Shown here piece by piece: positions 8,332 to 15,991 of a stretch of DNA of 64,000 bases. The stretch comes from an uncultured Eubacteriales bacterium (lineage in GTDB: Bacteria > Bacillota > Clostridia > Monoglobales > Monoglobaceae). A model generated the notes under the pieces. That model saw nothing but the letters and a program-made list of their open reading frames with translations, had not been told where the DNA came from and did not search any database. Location of the stretch: the NCBI GenBank assembly GCA_900542675.1, contig UQOT01000001.1, positions 1 through 64,000 on the forward strand. Direction: 5' to 3'. Within the stretch, counting starts at the first letter, position 1, and every line of letters begins with the position of its first letter. The translations under genes were made by a program, and so were the position numbers.

Positions 8332-9771
8332 ATGAAAAATCAGGACAGGGCGCCGATTTATGAGGCGCTTCGGCATTTTAAAGCAATGCGCGTTGTGCCG
8401 TTTGATGTGCCGGGGCATAAACGCGGACGGGGAAACCCCGAACTTACGCGGTTCTTGGGTCAGCAATGTATGGACGTTGACGTGAACTCAATGAAGCCGC
8501 TCGACAACCTTTGCCATCCCGTTTCGGTAATCCGCGAGGCCGAGGAGCTTGCAGCGGAAGCTTTCGGCGCAAAGCACGCATTTTTGATGGTGGGCGGCAC
8601 TACAAGCGCGGTTCAGGCAATGATATTTTCAGCGGTCAAAGAGGGCGAAAAGATAATTCTTCCGCGTAATGTCCACAGGAGTGCTATTAACGCATTGGTA
8701 GTTAACGGCGCAGTGCCTGTATACGTCAATCCGGGCGTTAACAAAAAGCTCGGCATTCCTCTCGGTATGAGCGCAGAGTCCGTACGCAGGGCAATTGAGG
8801 AAAATCCTGACGCAAAGGCGGTTTTCGTTAACAACCCAACCTACTACGGCATATGCAGCGACCTTAAAGAAATAGTCCGCATCGCGCACAGAGCGGGTAT
8901 GATAGTTCTCGCCGATGAGGCTCACGGAACGCACTTCTATTTTGGGAAAGGCTTTCCGATAAGCGCTATGGCAGCGGGCGCGGATATGGCGGCTGTAAGT
9001 ATGCACAAAAACGGCGGTTCACTTACTCAAAGCTCGTTTTTGCTCATAAACAACTATATAAGCGAAGGGCGCACAAGGCAGATTATTAACCTGACACAGA
9101 CAACAAGCGGCTCGTACCTTCTTATGTCATCGCTTGATTTATCAAGGAAAAACCTTGCTTTAAACGGCAAAGAAATATATCGAAAGGTACTTGACTTTGC
9201 AAGCTATGCCCGCGATGAAATCAACAAAATCGGCGGGTATTACGCCTTCGGCGATGATTTAATCGACGGGGATGCAACATTTGACTTTGACCTTGCAAAA
9301 CTGTCGGTTCATACGCGCAATATCGGGCTTGCCGGAATTGAAGTATATGACCTGCTGCGGGATGAATACGATATACAAATCGAGTTCGGCGATATCGGCA
9401 ATATTCTCGCTATAATCTCGGTCGGCGACACGCCTCTGATGATGGAAAGGCTTATCGCCGCGCTCAGTGATATAGAGCACAAGCACCGCAAATCAAGCAT
9501 CGGTATGTTAGACCACGAGTATATCTCGCCCGATGTAGCTATGACGCCGAAGGAAGCGTTTAATTCCGACAAACGCTCCGTTCCGATTGAAAAAAGCGAA
9601 AATATGATATGCAGCGAATTTGTAATGTGTTATCCGCCCGGAATACCTATTCTTGCGCCCGGCGAGCGCATAACGCGCGATATACTCGACTATATCGCCT
9701 ACGCGAAAGAAAAGGGCTGCTTTATGACCGGCACGGAGGATATAAACATAGAATATATTAATGTGACGTAA
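8332..9771 (+). CDS. speA: Arginine decarboxylase (Orn/Lys/Arg decarboxylase family, PLP)
   Basis: PLP-dependent fold-type I decarboxylase. Arginine to agmatine is inferred because agmatinase is encoded downstream in the same operon. 479 aa, like the compact Bacillus SpeA type. Seen: PGHK near residue 27, VGGTTSA (88-94), DEAHG (195-199) and the PLP lysine K226 in SMHKNGGSLTQSS. It differs from the second family member at 27724-29094, which has STHKTLAALGQTA. Lysine or ornithine specificity cannot be excluded from sequence alone. Confidence 0.88.
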   Translation: MKNQDRAPIYEALRHFKAMRVVPFDVPGHKRGRGNPELTRFLGQQCMDVDVNSMKPLDNLCHPVSVIREAEELAAEAFGAKHAFLMVGGTTSAVQAMIFSAVKEGEKIILPRNVHRSAINALVVNGAVPVYVNPGVNKKLGIPLGMSAESVRRAIEENPDAKAVFVNNPTYYGICSDLKEIVRIAHRAGMIVLADEAHGTHFYFGKGFPISAMAAGADMAAVSMHKNGGSLTQSSFLLINNYISEGRTRQIINLTQTTSGSYLLMSSLDLSRKNLALNGKEIYRKVLDFASYARDEINKIGGYYAFGDDLIDGDATFDFDLAKLSVHTRNIGLAGIEVYDLLRDEYDIQIEFGDIGNILAIISVGDTPLMMERLIAALSDIEHKHRKSSIGMLDHEYISPDVAMTPKEAFNSDKRSVPIEKSENMICSEFVMCYPPGIPILAPGERITRDILDYIAYAKEKGCFMTGTEDINIEYINVT

Positions 9772-9803
9772 ACAAACATACAATAAACTAAGGAATGATT
9801 TGA

Positions 9804-10661
9804 TTGGAATTATGGTACAGTGAAAACCACAGCGACGATGTTAAGCTGTCACTTAAAGTTAATCAGCAATTATATACAAAACAGACTGAGTTTCAGCGGA
9901 TTGACGTTATGACCTCAAATGAGTTTGGCACGTTTTTAACGCTTGACGGGCTGATGATGGTTGCCGAAAAAGATGAATTCATCTATCACGAAATGATAGT
10001 CCATATACCGATGGCTGTAAACCCCGATATTAAAACCGTTCTGGTTATAGGCGGCGGTGACGGCGGAACCGTTAAGCAGCTTGTTAGGTACAGGGGAGTA
10101 GAGTCTATTGACTTGGTTGAAATCGACCGTGAGGTGGTGGAGGTCTGCAAAAAATATCTGCCGACCGTAAGCTCCGGGCTCAGCGATGAACGCGTAACAA
10201 TCCGCTATGAGGACGGGCTTAAATACGTGCGCAGTGTGAAAAACTCGGACAAAAAATACGACCTGATTATTGTCGACTCCACAGACCCGTTCGGTCCGGG
10301 CGAAGGTCTGTTCACGCGTGAGTTCTACGGCAACTGCAGCCGTGCGCTCAGCGAAAACGGAATAATGGTCAATCAGCACGAAAGCCCGTACTACGAAAAC
10401 TACGCAAATTCATTAATCCGCGCACACAGCCGAATAAAGGGCGTTTTCCCTATACACAGGATTTATCAGGCGCACATACCGACCTACCCGTCGGGACATT
10501 GGCTGTTCGGCTTTGCATCAAATAAATTTGACCCGATAAAGGACTTTAACGCGGAGCGTTGGAACGCTCTCGGGCTTAACACAAAATATTACAACACCGA
10601 ACTTCACAAGGGCTGCTTTGCCCTTCCGAACTATGTAAAGGAGCTGCTTGACAATGCCTGA
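9804..10661 (+). CDS. speE: Polyamine aminopropyltransferase (spermidine synthase)
   Basis: Transfers the aminopropyl group of decarboxylated AdoMet to putrescine, or to agmatine as in some bacteria. 285 aa. The start is TTG with AGGA upstream. Seen: the nucleotide loop VIGGGDGGTVKQ, EIDREVV, catalytic IIVDSTDPFGPGEGLF, and QAHIPTYPSGHWLF near the end. It overlaps the speB start by 8 nt, so they are translationally coupled. Confidence 0.95.
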   Translation: MELWYSENHSDDVKLSLKVNQQLYTKQTEFQRIDVMTSNEFGTFLTLDGLMMVAEKDEFIYHEMIVHIPMAVNPDIKTVLVIGGGDGGTVKQLVRYRGVESIDLVEIDREVVEVCKKYLPTVSSGLSDERVTIRYEDGLKYVRSVKNSDKKYDLIIVDSTDPFGPGEGLFTREFYGNCSRALSENGIMVNQHESPYYENYANSLIRAHSRIKGVFPIHRIYQAHIPTYPSGHWLFGFASNKFDPIKDFNAERWNALGLNTKYYNTELHKGCFALPNYVKELLDNA

Positions 10662-11517
10662 ATTTTTTAACAATCAGCTATGCTATCTCGGCTGTGACTC
10701 TGACTATGAGAGCGCAGAAATCTGCGTTTTCGGTGCGCCGTTTGACTCGACAACGTCATTCAGACCCGGCACACGATTTGCGTCACAAGCAATGCGCCCC
10801 GACTCCTGGGGGCTTGAGACCTACAGCCCGTATCAGGACAAAGACCTCACGAACAGACGCATATATGACTGCGGAGATTTAGAGCTTTCATTCGGCGACA
10901 CCGAAAAGGCACTGTCGCATATTGAGGACTTTTCATCAAAGCTGTTATCCGACAATAAAATTCCGCTTATGATAGGCGGCGAACACTTAGTTACGCTCGG
11001 CAGCGTCCGCTCGGCGTACGAAAAGTTCGGCGATGACCTAAGAATAATACACTTCGACGCGCACACCGACCTGCGGGACGAGCTTTTCGGCACAGAATTC
11101 AGTCACGCCACTGTAATACGCAGGTGCACAGAGCTTATCGGCGACAAAAAGATTTATCAATTCGGTATCCGCAGCGGCGAGAAACACGAATTTTTGTGGG
11201 GCGAGAAGCATAATTACCTGCATAAATTTGATTTAAACGGGCTTAACGAGGCTGTCGAAGAACTTAAAAAATCTGCGAATCCGGTGTACTTTACGCTCGA
11301 CTTAGACATTCTCGATCCATCGGTATTCCCGGGTACAGGCACGCCGGAGCCCGGCGGAATTAGCTATCTTGACCTGCAAAAAGCAGTGATTAAGGTCTGC
11401 GAAAACCTTAACATAATCGGCGCTGATATAGTTGAGCTATGCCCGCCGTGCGACCAAAGCGGCGCGAGCACTGCCGTCGCGTGCAAAATTATGAGAGAAT
11501 TATTACTTGCAATATAA
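10654..11517 (+). CDS. speB: Agmatinase (ureohydrolase family)
   Basis: Binuclear Mn enzyme cleaving agmatine to putrescine and urea. 287 aa. Metal ligands: H111 (GGEH), D135/H137/D139 (FDAHTD) and D216/D218 (LDLDILDPS). ATG at 10654 is chosen over the in-frame TTG at 10648 because AAAGGAG is better spaced for the ATG. If SpeE aminopropylates agmatine, the true substrate could be N1-aminopropylagmatine. The gene is followed after a 14-nt gap by the dehydrogenase gene. Confidence 0.92.
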   Translation: MPEFFNNQLCYLGCDSDYESAEICVFGAPFDSTTSFRPGTRFASQAMRPDSWGLETYSPYQDKDLTNRRIYDCGDLELSFGDTEKALSHIEDFSSKLLSDNKIPLMIGGEHLVTLGSVRSAYEKFGDDLRIIHFDAHTDLRDELFGTEFSHATVIRRCTELIGDKKIYQFGIRSGEKHEFLWGEKHNYLHKFDLNGLNEAVEELKKSANPVYFTLDLDILDPSVFPGTGTPEPGGISYLDLQKAVIKVCENLNIIGADIVELCPPCDQSGASTAVACKIMRELLLAI

Positions 11518-11531
11518 AGGAGAAAAACACA

Positions 11532-12749
11532 ATGGGAAAAGCATTAATTATAGGTGCCGGCGGAGTTGCCGTAGTTGCGGCGCACAAGTGCTGCGAAAAC
11601 TTTAAGGCATTCAGCGACATTATGATTGCGAGCCGTACAAAATCGAAATGCGACAATTTAAAGGCACGCTGTGAGGAATACAAGACCAAAGTCGGAAGCA
11701 GCACTAACATATCGACAGCACAGGTTGACGCGGATAACGTCAGCGAGCTTGTGACGCTTATCAATTCATACAAGCCCGACATTGTAATGAACCTCGCATT
11801 GCCGTATCAGGACTTGACAATTATGGATGCGTGTCTTGAAACAAAGACCGACTATCTTGATACTGCAAACTACGAACCGCCCGACACGGCAAAGTTCGAG
11901 TACAAGTGGCAGTGGGCATACCGTGAAAGGTTTGAAAAAGCGGGTATCACCGCGGTTCTCGGCAGCGGCTTTGACCCGGGCGTAACCGGAGTATTCAGCG
12001 CTTATGCGCAAAAGCACGAGTTTGACGAGATTAATTATATAGATATCTTAGACTGCAACGGCGGCGACCACGGCTATCCGTTTGCAACGAATTTTAATCC
12101 CGAAATAAATATCCGTGAAGTATCGGCAAACGGAAGCTATTGGGAAAACGGCAAGTGGATTGAGACAAAACCGATGGAGATTAAACGCGAGTATGATTTT
12201 GCAGAGGTGGGCAAGAAGGATATGTACCTCCTCCACCACGAAGAGCTTGAGTCGCTCGGTCTTAATATAAAGGGAATAAAACGCATACGCTTCTTTATGA
12301 CCTTCGGGCAAAGCTACCTAACGCACCTTAAATGCCTTGAAAATGTCGGTATGACCTCAATTGAGCCTATTATGTACGAGGGACACGAAATTGTACCCTT
12401 GCAGTTCCTAAAGGCTGTGCTGCCAGACCCCGCGTCACTCGGACCTAGGACAGTCGGCAAAACCAATATCGGCTGTATTTTTATCGGCAAAAAGGACGGA
12501 AAGGACAAAAATTACTACCTGTATAATGTCTGTGACCACCAAAAATGTTATAAAGAAGTCGGCTCGCAGGCAGTATCGTACACCACCGGCGTGCCCGCTA
12601 TGATAGGCGCTGCAATGGTGCTGAGCGGCAAGTGGAAAAAGCCCGGCGTATATAACGTTGAAGAATTTGACCCCGACCCGTTTATGGACGGACTAAATAA
12701 ATTCGGCCTGCCGTGGAAGGAAGATTTCAGCCCGGTGCTTGTAGATTAG
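11532..12749 (+). CDS. Carboxynorspermidine/carboxyspermidine dehydrogenase-like protein (saccharopine dehydrogenase family)
   Basis: NAD(P)-dependent reductase family member. 405 aa, with a Rossmann start KALIIGAGGVAVVAAHKC and ASRT. LGSGFDPGVTGVFSAYA and GGDHGYPFATNFNPEINIRE match the LYS9/carboxynorspermidine synthase branch. The known reaction condenses aspartate semialdehyde with putrescine or diaminopropane to give carboxy(nor)spermidine. AAAGGAG precedes the ATG. Last gene of the polyamine operon. The usual partner, carboxynorspermidine decarboxylase (nspC), is absent downstream; transcription ends at a shared terminator. Confidence 0.85.
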   Translation: MGKALIIGAGGVAVVAAHKCCENFKAFSDIMIASRTKSKCDNLKARCEEYKTKVGSSTNISTAQVDADNVSELVTLINSYKPDIVMNLALPYQDLTIMDACLETKTDYLDTANYEPPDTAKFEYKWQWAYRERFEKAGITAVLGSGFDPGVTGVFSAYAQKHEFDEINYIDILDCNGGDHGYPFATNFNPEINIREVSANGSYWENGKWIETKPMEIKREYDFAEVGKKDMYLLHHEELESLGLNIKGIKRIRFFMTFGQSYLTHLKCLENVGMTSIEPIMYEGHEIVPLQFLKAVLPDPASLGPRTVGKTNIGCIFIGKKDGKDKNYYLYNVCDHQKCYKEVGSQAVSYTTGVPAMIGAAMVLSGKWKKPGVYNVEEFDPDPFMDGLNKFGLPWKEDFSPVLVD

Positions 12750-12957
12750 ACATATATTTAGCATAAAAGTCGCCTGGGCGGGGATCTGGATGTGGCCACA
12801 CACGCAGTGTGTGACGGCAGATATTAACAGTTATGAACCATATTATGCAATGCCTTTAAGCTAATACGCAAATAGCCAAAAGACTGACTAAGCGGGGCGC
12901 CGTTTCCTAAACACGTTCACTCTATTGTTGTGCAAAAAGTTACTTTCTCGACACACT
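12750..12957. repeat. Mosaic intergenic repeat family B, copy 1
   Basis: Shares blocks with 47799-48110: CGCCTGGGCGGG (12771-12782 and 47804-47815), a 22-nt identical block at 12912-12933 and 48073-48094, and a 27-nt block at 12793-12819 that occurs inverted at 47948-47974. No coding potential was seen. Confidence 0.65.
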
Positions 12958-12994
12958 AAAAGCCTCCCCCTGCCAAAATGGGGAAGGCTTTATT
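12958..12994. terminator. Bidirectional terminator between polyamine operon and GGDEF gene
   Basis: Stem AAAAGCCTCCCC / GGGGAAGGCTTT with loop CTGCCAAAAT. T-rich sequence lies on the plus side and TTTT on the minus side. It sits between two convergent genes. Confidence 0.82.
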
Positions 12995-13009
12995 ATAATA
13001 TGCACTGTT

Positions 13010-14590
13010 TTATTCTGCTGTTTCTTTGCTGTAGAGTGTATATCTGTCCTTGCCGTTATGCTTTGAGGTATAAAGTGCAAGGTCGGATTTTTTGAACAAT
13101 CCGTCATAAGTCGTATCATCGTTCTTATAGAACGAAATACCGATACTGAGCGTTAAACTTATACTCTTGCCGCCTGCTGACACCGCCATATTACGGGCCT
13201 TTATTCTGTCGAGCGCATTGGTTACGCGTTTCTCGTTACCTCCGACATTTACGGCAAATACCATAAACTCGTCTCCGCCTATACGGCCGACAATATCTGT
13301 TAGCTCAAACTCCTCAGAAATTGTCTTGCTGACAAGTTTAAGCGCTTCATCACCCGATGCGTGACCTAAAGTATCGTTAACATTTTTGAAGTCGTCAACA
13401 TCAATTATAAGAAGAGCGTGGCTCTGACTCTGGTGTCCCTCAATAGCGCTCCTTATCATTTTTTCGGTCGCACCCTTGTTGTATATTCCGGTTAAAGAAT
13501 CGGTTGCCGCCTGTGCGCGAAGCTTCTGCTCCTTTAAATACTGTTCCTCAACATTTACAACAACGCCGATAACACGAATAGGAACATTATTATTATCTTT
13601 TACCGATGTCAGTGTCAAAGTATTGTGCGTATACGCATTGCTCGCGTCCTTGAGCCTTACTATTATTTCAAAATTGTCACTTATTCCCTCTCTTAAATCG
13701 TACAGGCAATTGAGCATTCTCTGCTCATCATCCTTATGTATAAATTTAGCAAGCAAGTTGCCGTTGTCCTTAAAATCCTCACCCACTCCGAAACGTCCGG
13801 CAAACAAATCGGATACCTCGTATGAGTCTTTAATTATGTTCCACTCAAATATGCAGCACTCTGTTTTTTCAAGAACAATCTTGTTTCTCGCCTCAGCAAG
13901 AGCAAGTTTCTCCAGCGCCTTTTTCTCATTGCTTATATCAAACAAAACGGTGTATACAACGGACTCAAGCCCGTTTTGGGTAGTTGTTAGCTGACTGTGA
14001 CTCGACACCCACATCTCTTCACCCTTACCGGTCAGCATCTTATACTGAGCGTCTGCGGTGCCATTCTCACGCAGCAGTCTCTTCTGTCTTGCAAACTGGC
14101 GCTTTGATTCCTCACCTACAAGCATACAGAAAAATTCCGAACGATACTTCTTTTTTACATCGCCTCTGTTATAACCGAACATTTTATAAAACATAGGAGT
14201 TACCGACTTAATCGTAAATCTGTCATCAAAATGACTTATCATCGTACCCCCGACAACATTATTTATAATGAGACGATCCTCATCCATCGTCTTTATAGCT
14301 GTGCGAAGCAGTCGAACAAGAACTCGAATAACACATACGGCAACAATTATACAGCCTATAATAATAACAAACAGCCAAATAAATCCCTCGTGCTCCTCGG
14401 GATTATTAAAGAAAAAATTTGCGGCTATGTAGTGCGCCAAAAAAGAGCCTATGAGTACAAATACTGCGCTCCATACAAATTGAAGAGTAAGATTGCCTTT
14501 TTCCAAAACGGCAAATATCCCCTTCTTTTCTTCCTCTTCAAAATCGCGCTCCCCACCACGCTTAAACGCCTTAAACACCCACATCACCAC
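13010..14590 (-). CDS. Membrane-bound PAS-PAS-GGDEF diguanylate cyclase
   Basis: Predicted to make cyclic di-GMP at the membrane. 526 aa: two transmembrane segments (about 35-57 and 69-92, the second ending in VIRVLVRLL), two PAS-like sensor domains (about 105-225 and 245-350), then a GGDEF domain (about 360-520) with DSLTGIYNK and an intact RIGGDEF near residue 438. The product-inhibition I-site RxxD expected five residues before GGDEF is not present (ELTD instead), so feedback control may be weak. No EAL domain. Convergent with the polyamine operon. Confidence 0.92.
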   Translation of the reverse strand: MVMWVFKAFKRGGERDFEEEEKKGIFAVLEKGNLTLQFVWSAVFVLIGSFLAHYIAANFFFNNPEEHEGFIWLFVIIIGCIIVAVCVIRVLVRLLRTAIKTMDEDRLIINNVVGGTMISHFDDRFTIKSVTPMFYKMFGYNRGDVKKKYRSEFFCMLVGEESKRQFARQKRLLRENGTADAQYKMLTGKGEEMWVSSHSQLTTTQNGLESVVYTVLFDISNEKKALEKLALAEARNKIVLEKTECCIFEWNIIKDSYEVSDLFAGRFGVGEDFKDNGNLLAKFIHKDDEQRMLNCLYDLREGISDNFEIIVRLKDASNAYTHNTLTLTSVKDNNNVPIRVIGVVVNVEEQYLKEQKLRAQAATDSLTGIYNKGATEKMIRSAIEGHQSQSHALLIIDVDDFKNVNDTLGHASGDEALKLVSKTISEEFELTDIVGRIGGDEFMVFAVNVGGNEKRVTNALDRIKARNMAVSAGGKSISLTLSIGISFYKNDDTTYDGLFKKSDLALYTSKHNGKDRYTLYSKETAE

Positions 14591-14726
14591 CGTTTCAAAT
14601 ACATACTGGCCTATATTATTATATCATAATATTTTGAACTTTGCAATATATTTTTGCACTTTTACAAACACAAATACTAATATTTTAAATATTATTCACA
14701 AATTTTCAGTAAATTTGTATAGTATA

Positions 14727-15914
14727 TCATGCACGCTTTAAACTTCTTACGTATTTCACACCGGGTATAATACCAATAAGCAGTCCGAAGCCTATAGTAA
14801 CCAAAAATACCGAGAGCGAAGTTAAAACCATACTCATATCAAACACAATCGGCAATGAACGTACCGCCGCGTACAGCATTCCACACAGTATGCCGAGCAA
14901 TATACCCAAAAGACAAGCTGTAATCACAACAAGTACGTCTACAGACCAAAATGTCATAAACACCTTTGCTTTTGAGTAATTACTGCCCCGTATATCATAT
15001 AGAGCGCTGCGGTCGGACGGATAAAGCGTTAGCATCAAAAGAGCTGCACCGCTTAATATCAGCATAATTATATACACAATTATACCGACTGTATTCGCTC
15101 CCGCGCTCTTTGACCCGCTGTAGCTTAAGCTGTAGCCGTAGTCCTTATTTTTGTCGGGTCTTACCGCGCCGGAACTTGATTTATCATTTAAGTATTTCTC
15201 CGCCTCCGCTCTTAGGGTGTTCTCATTTTTTACACCGACAAACACGTATGTGTCTGTATCCTGTCTGCCGAGCAAAATTCTTGCGGCGGTATTCGGCACT
15301 ATAACAAGCGAACCGCAGTTCCAGCCGTTTACGCCCTTCATCACGCCGAGCACATTATACACCTGATTATTGAGTTTTACCTGCCGGCCTATCGGGTCTG
15401 ACTCACCGAAAAGCTCACGTGCCGCCTCCTCGCTGACTACCGCACCGAAGCTCCTTGAATTTACCTCGGATGCACTGAAGGCTCTCCCAGATACAATTTC
15501 TGCCGCAGCATAATCAAAAAACGTGTTATCGGTTACTATCGCGGGAAAATTACAGCTCTTTTTTGAGTTGCCGTACATCTCTACGCTGTCTATTCTCTCG
15601 TAAGGTAAAACGTTTTCTGCCCCGGTAACATTTTCACGCAGTTTAGCTGCGTTCATCCATGTGCAGTCATTAAGCTTAAGCGTCATAATATTACCGCCGA
15701 GCGGATGCTCTGCAAAGCTGCGGGCAGTCATCTCCGCGTGCGCTGCAAACAAAATTGCAGTCACCAAAAACGCCGCAATAAAAAAACCGAGCGCAGTTAT
15801 AACTGCCTGAGTTTTATTACGCGAGAAAAACTTAAATGCGCTGCGAAAAGCCGCACCGCAGCTCTTAAATACACATATCGCCTTACCTGCATAACACGAA
15901 ACTTTTTTTCTCAT
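14727..15914 (-). CDS. FtsX/MacB-type ABC transporter permease without adjacent ATPase
   Basis: Predicted export or mechanotransmission permease. 395 aa: one N-terminal transmembrane helix (ALGFFIAAFLVTAILFA), a periplasmic-type MacB core domain with VSEEAARELFGESDPIGRQV and VLGVMKGVNG, and three C-terminal helices in the FtsX fold. ATG at 15914 with GAGGT is preferred to an upstream in-frame ATG at 15965, which would lie inside a hairpin. It follows a MacA/HlyD-like gene, but no MacB/LolD-type ATPase is nearby, so the transporter is incomplete here. Confidence 0.82.
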   Translation of the reverse strand: MRKKVSCYAGKAICVFKSCGAAFRSAFKFFSRNKTQAVITALGFFIAAFLVTAILFAAHAEMTARSFAEHPLGGNIMTLKLNDCTWMNAAKLRENVTGAENVLPYERIDSVEMYGNSKKSCNFPAIVTDNTFFDYAAAEIVSGRAFSASEVNSRSFGAVVSEEAARELFGESDPIGRQVKLNNQVYNVLGVMKGVNGWNCGSLVIVPNTAARILLGRQDTDTYVFVGVKNENTLRAEAEKYLNDKSSSGAVRPDKNKDYGYSLSYSGSKSAGANTVGIIVYIIMLILSGAALLMLTLYPSDRSALYDIRGSNYSKAKVFMTFWSVDVLVVITACLLGILLGILCGMLYAAVRSLPIVFDMSMVLTSLSVFLVTIGFGLLIGIIPGVKYVRSLKRA

Positions 15915-15945
15915 TACCGGAACCTCATATACTTTCACATCTTCA

Positions 15946-15981
15946 CAAAAACGACGGACGCACAAAAAAGGCGCGTCCGTA
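15946..15981 (-). terminator. Hairpin between HlyD-like gene and permease gene
   Basis: Minus strand: ACGGACGC...GCGTCCGT stem with a T-rich loop, followed by CGTTTTTG. It has the form of a rho-independent terminator or attenuator and lies 11 nt after the HlyD-like stop codon, so it may lower permease expression. Confidence 0.65.
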
Positions 15982-15991
15982 GCAAAAATCT

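Noticed and set aside
11439..11531. Upstream extension of the carboxyspermidine dehydrogenase-like gene
   Set aside because: It lies within speB; AAAGGAG precedes the ATG at 11532 and the Rossmann motif begins right after it.
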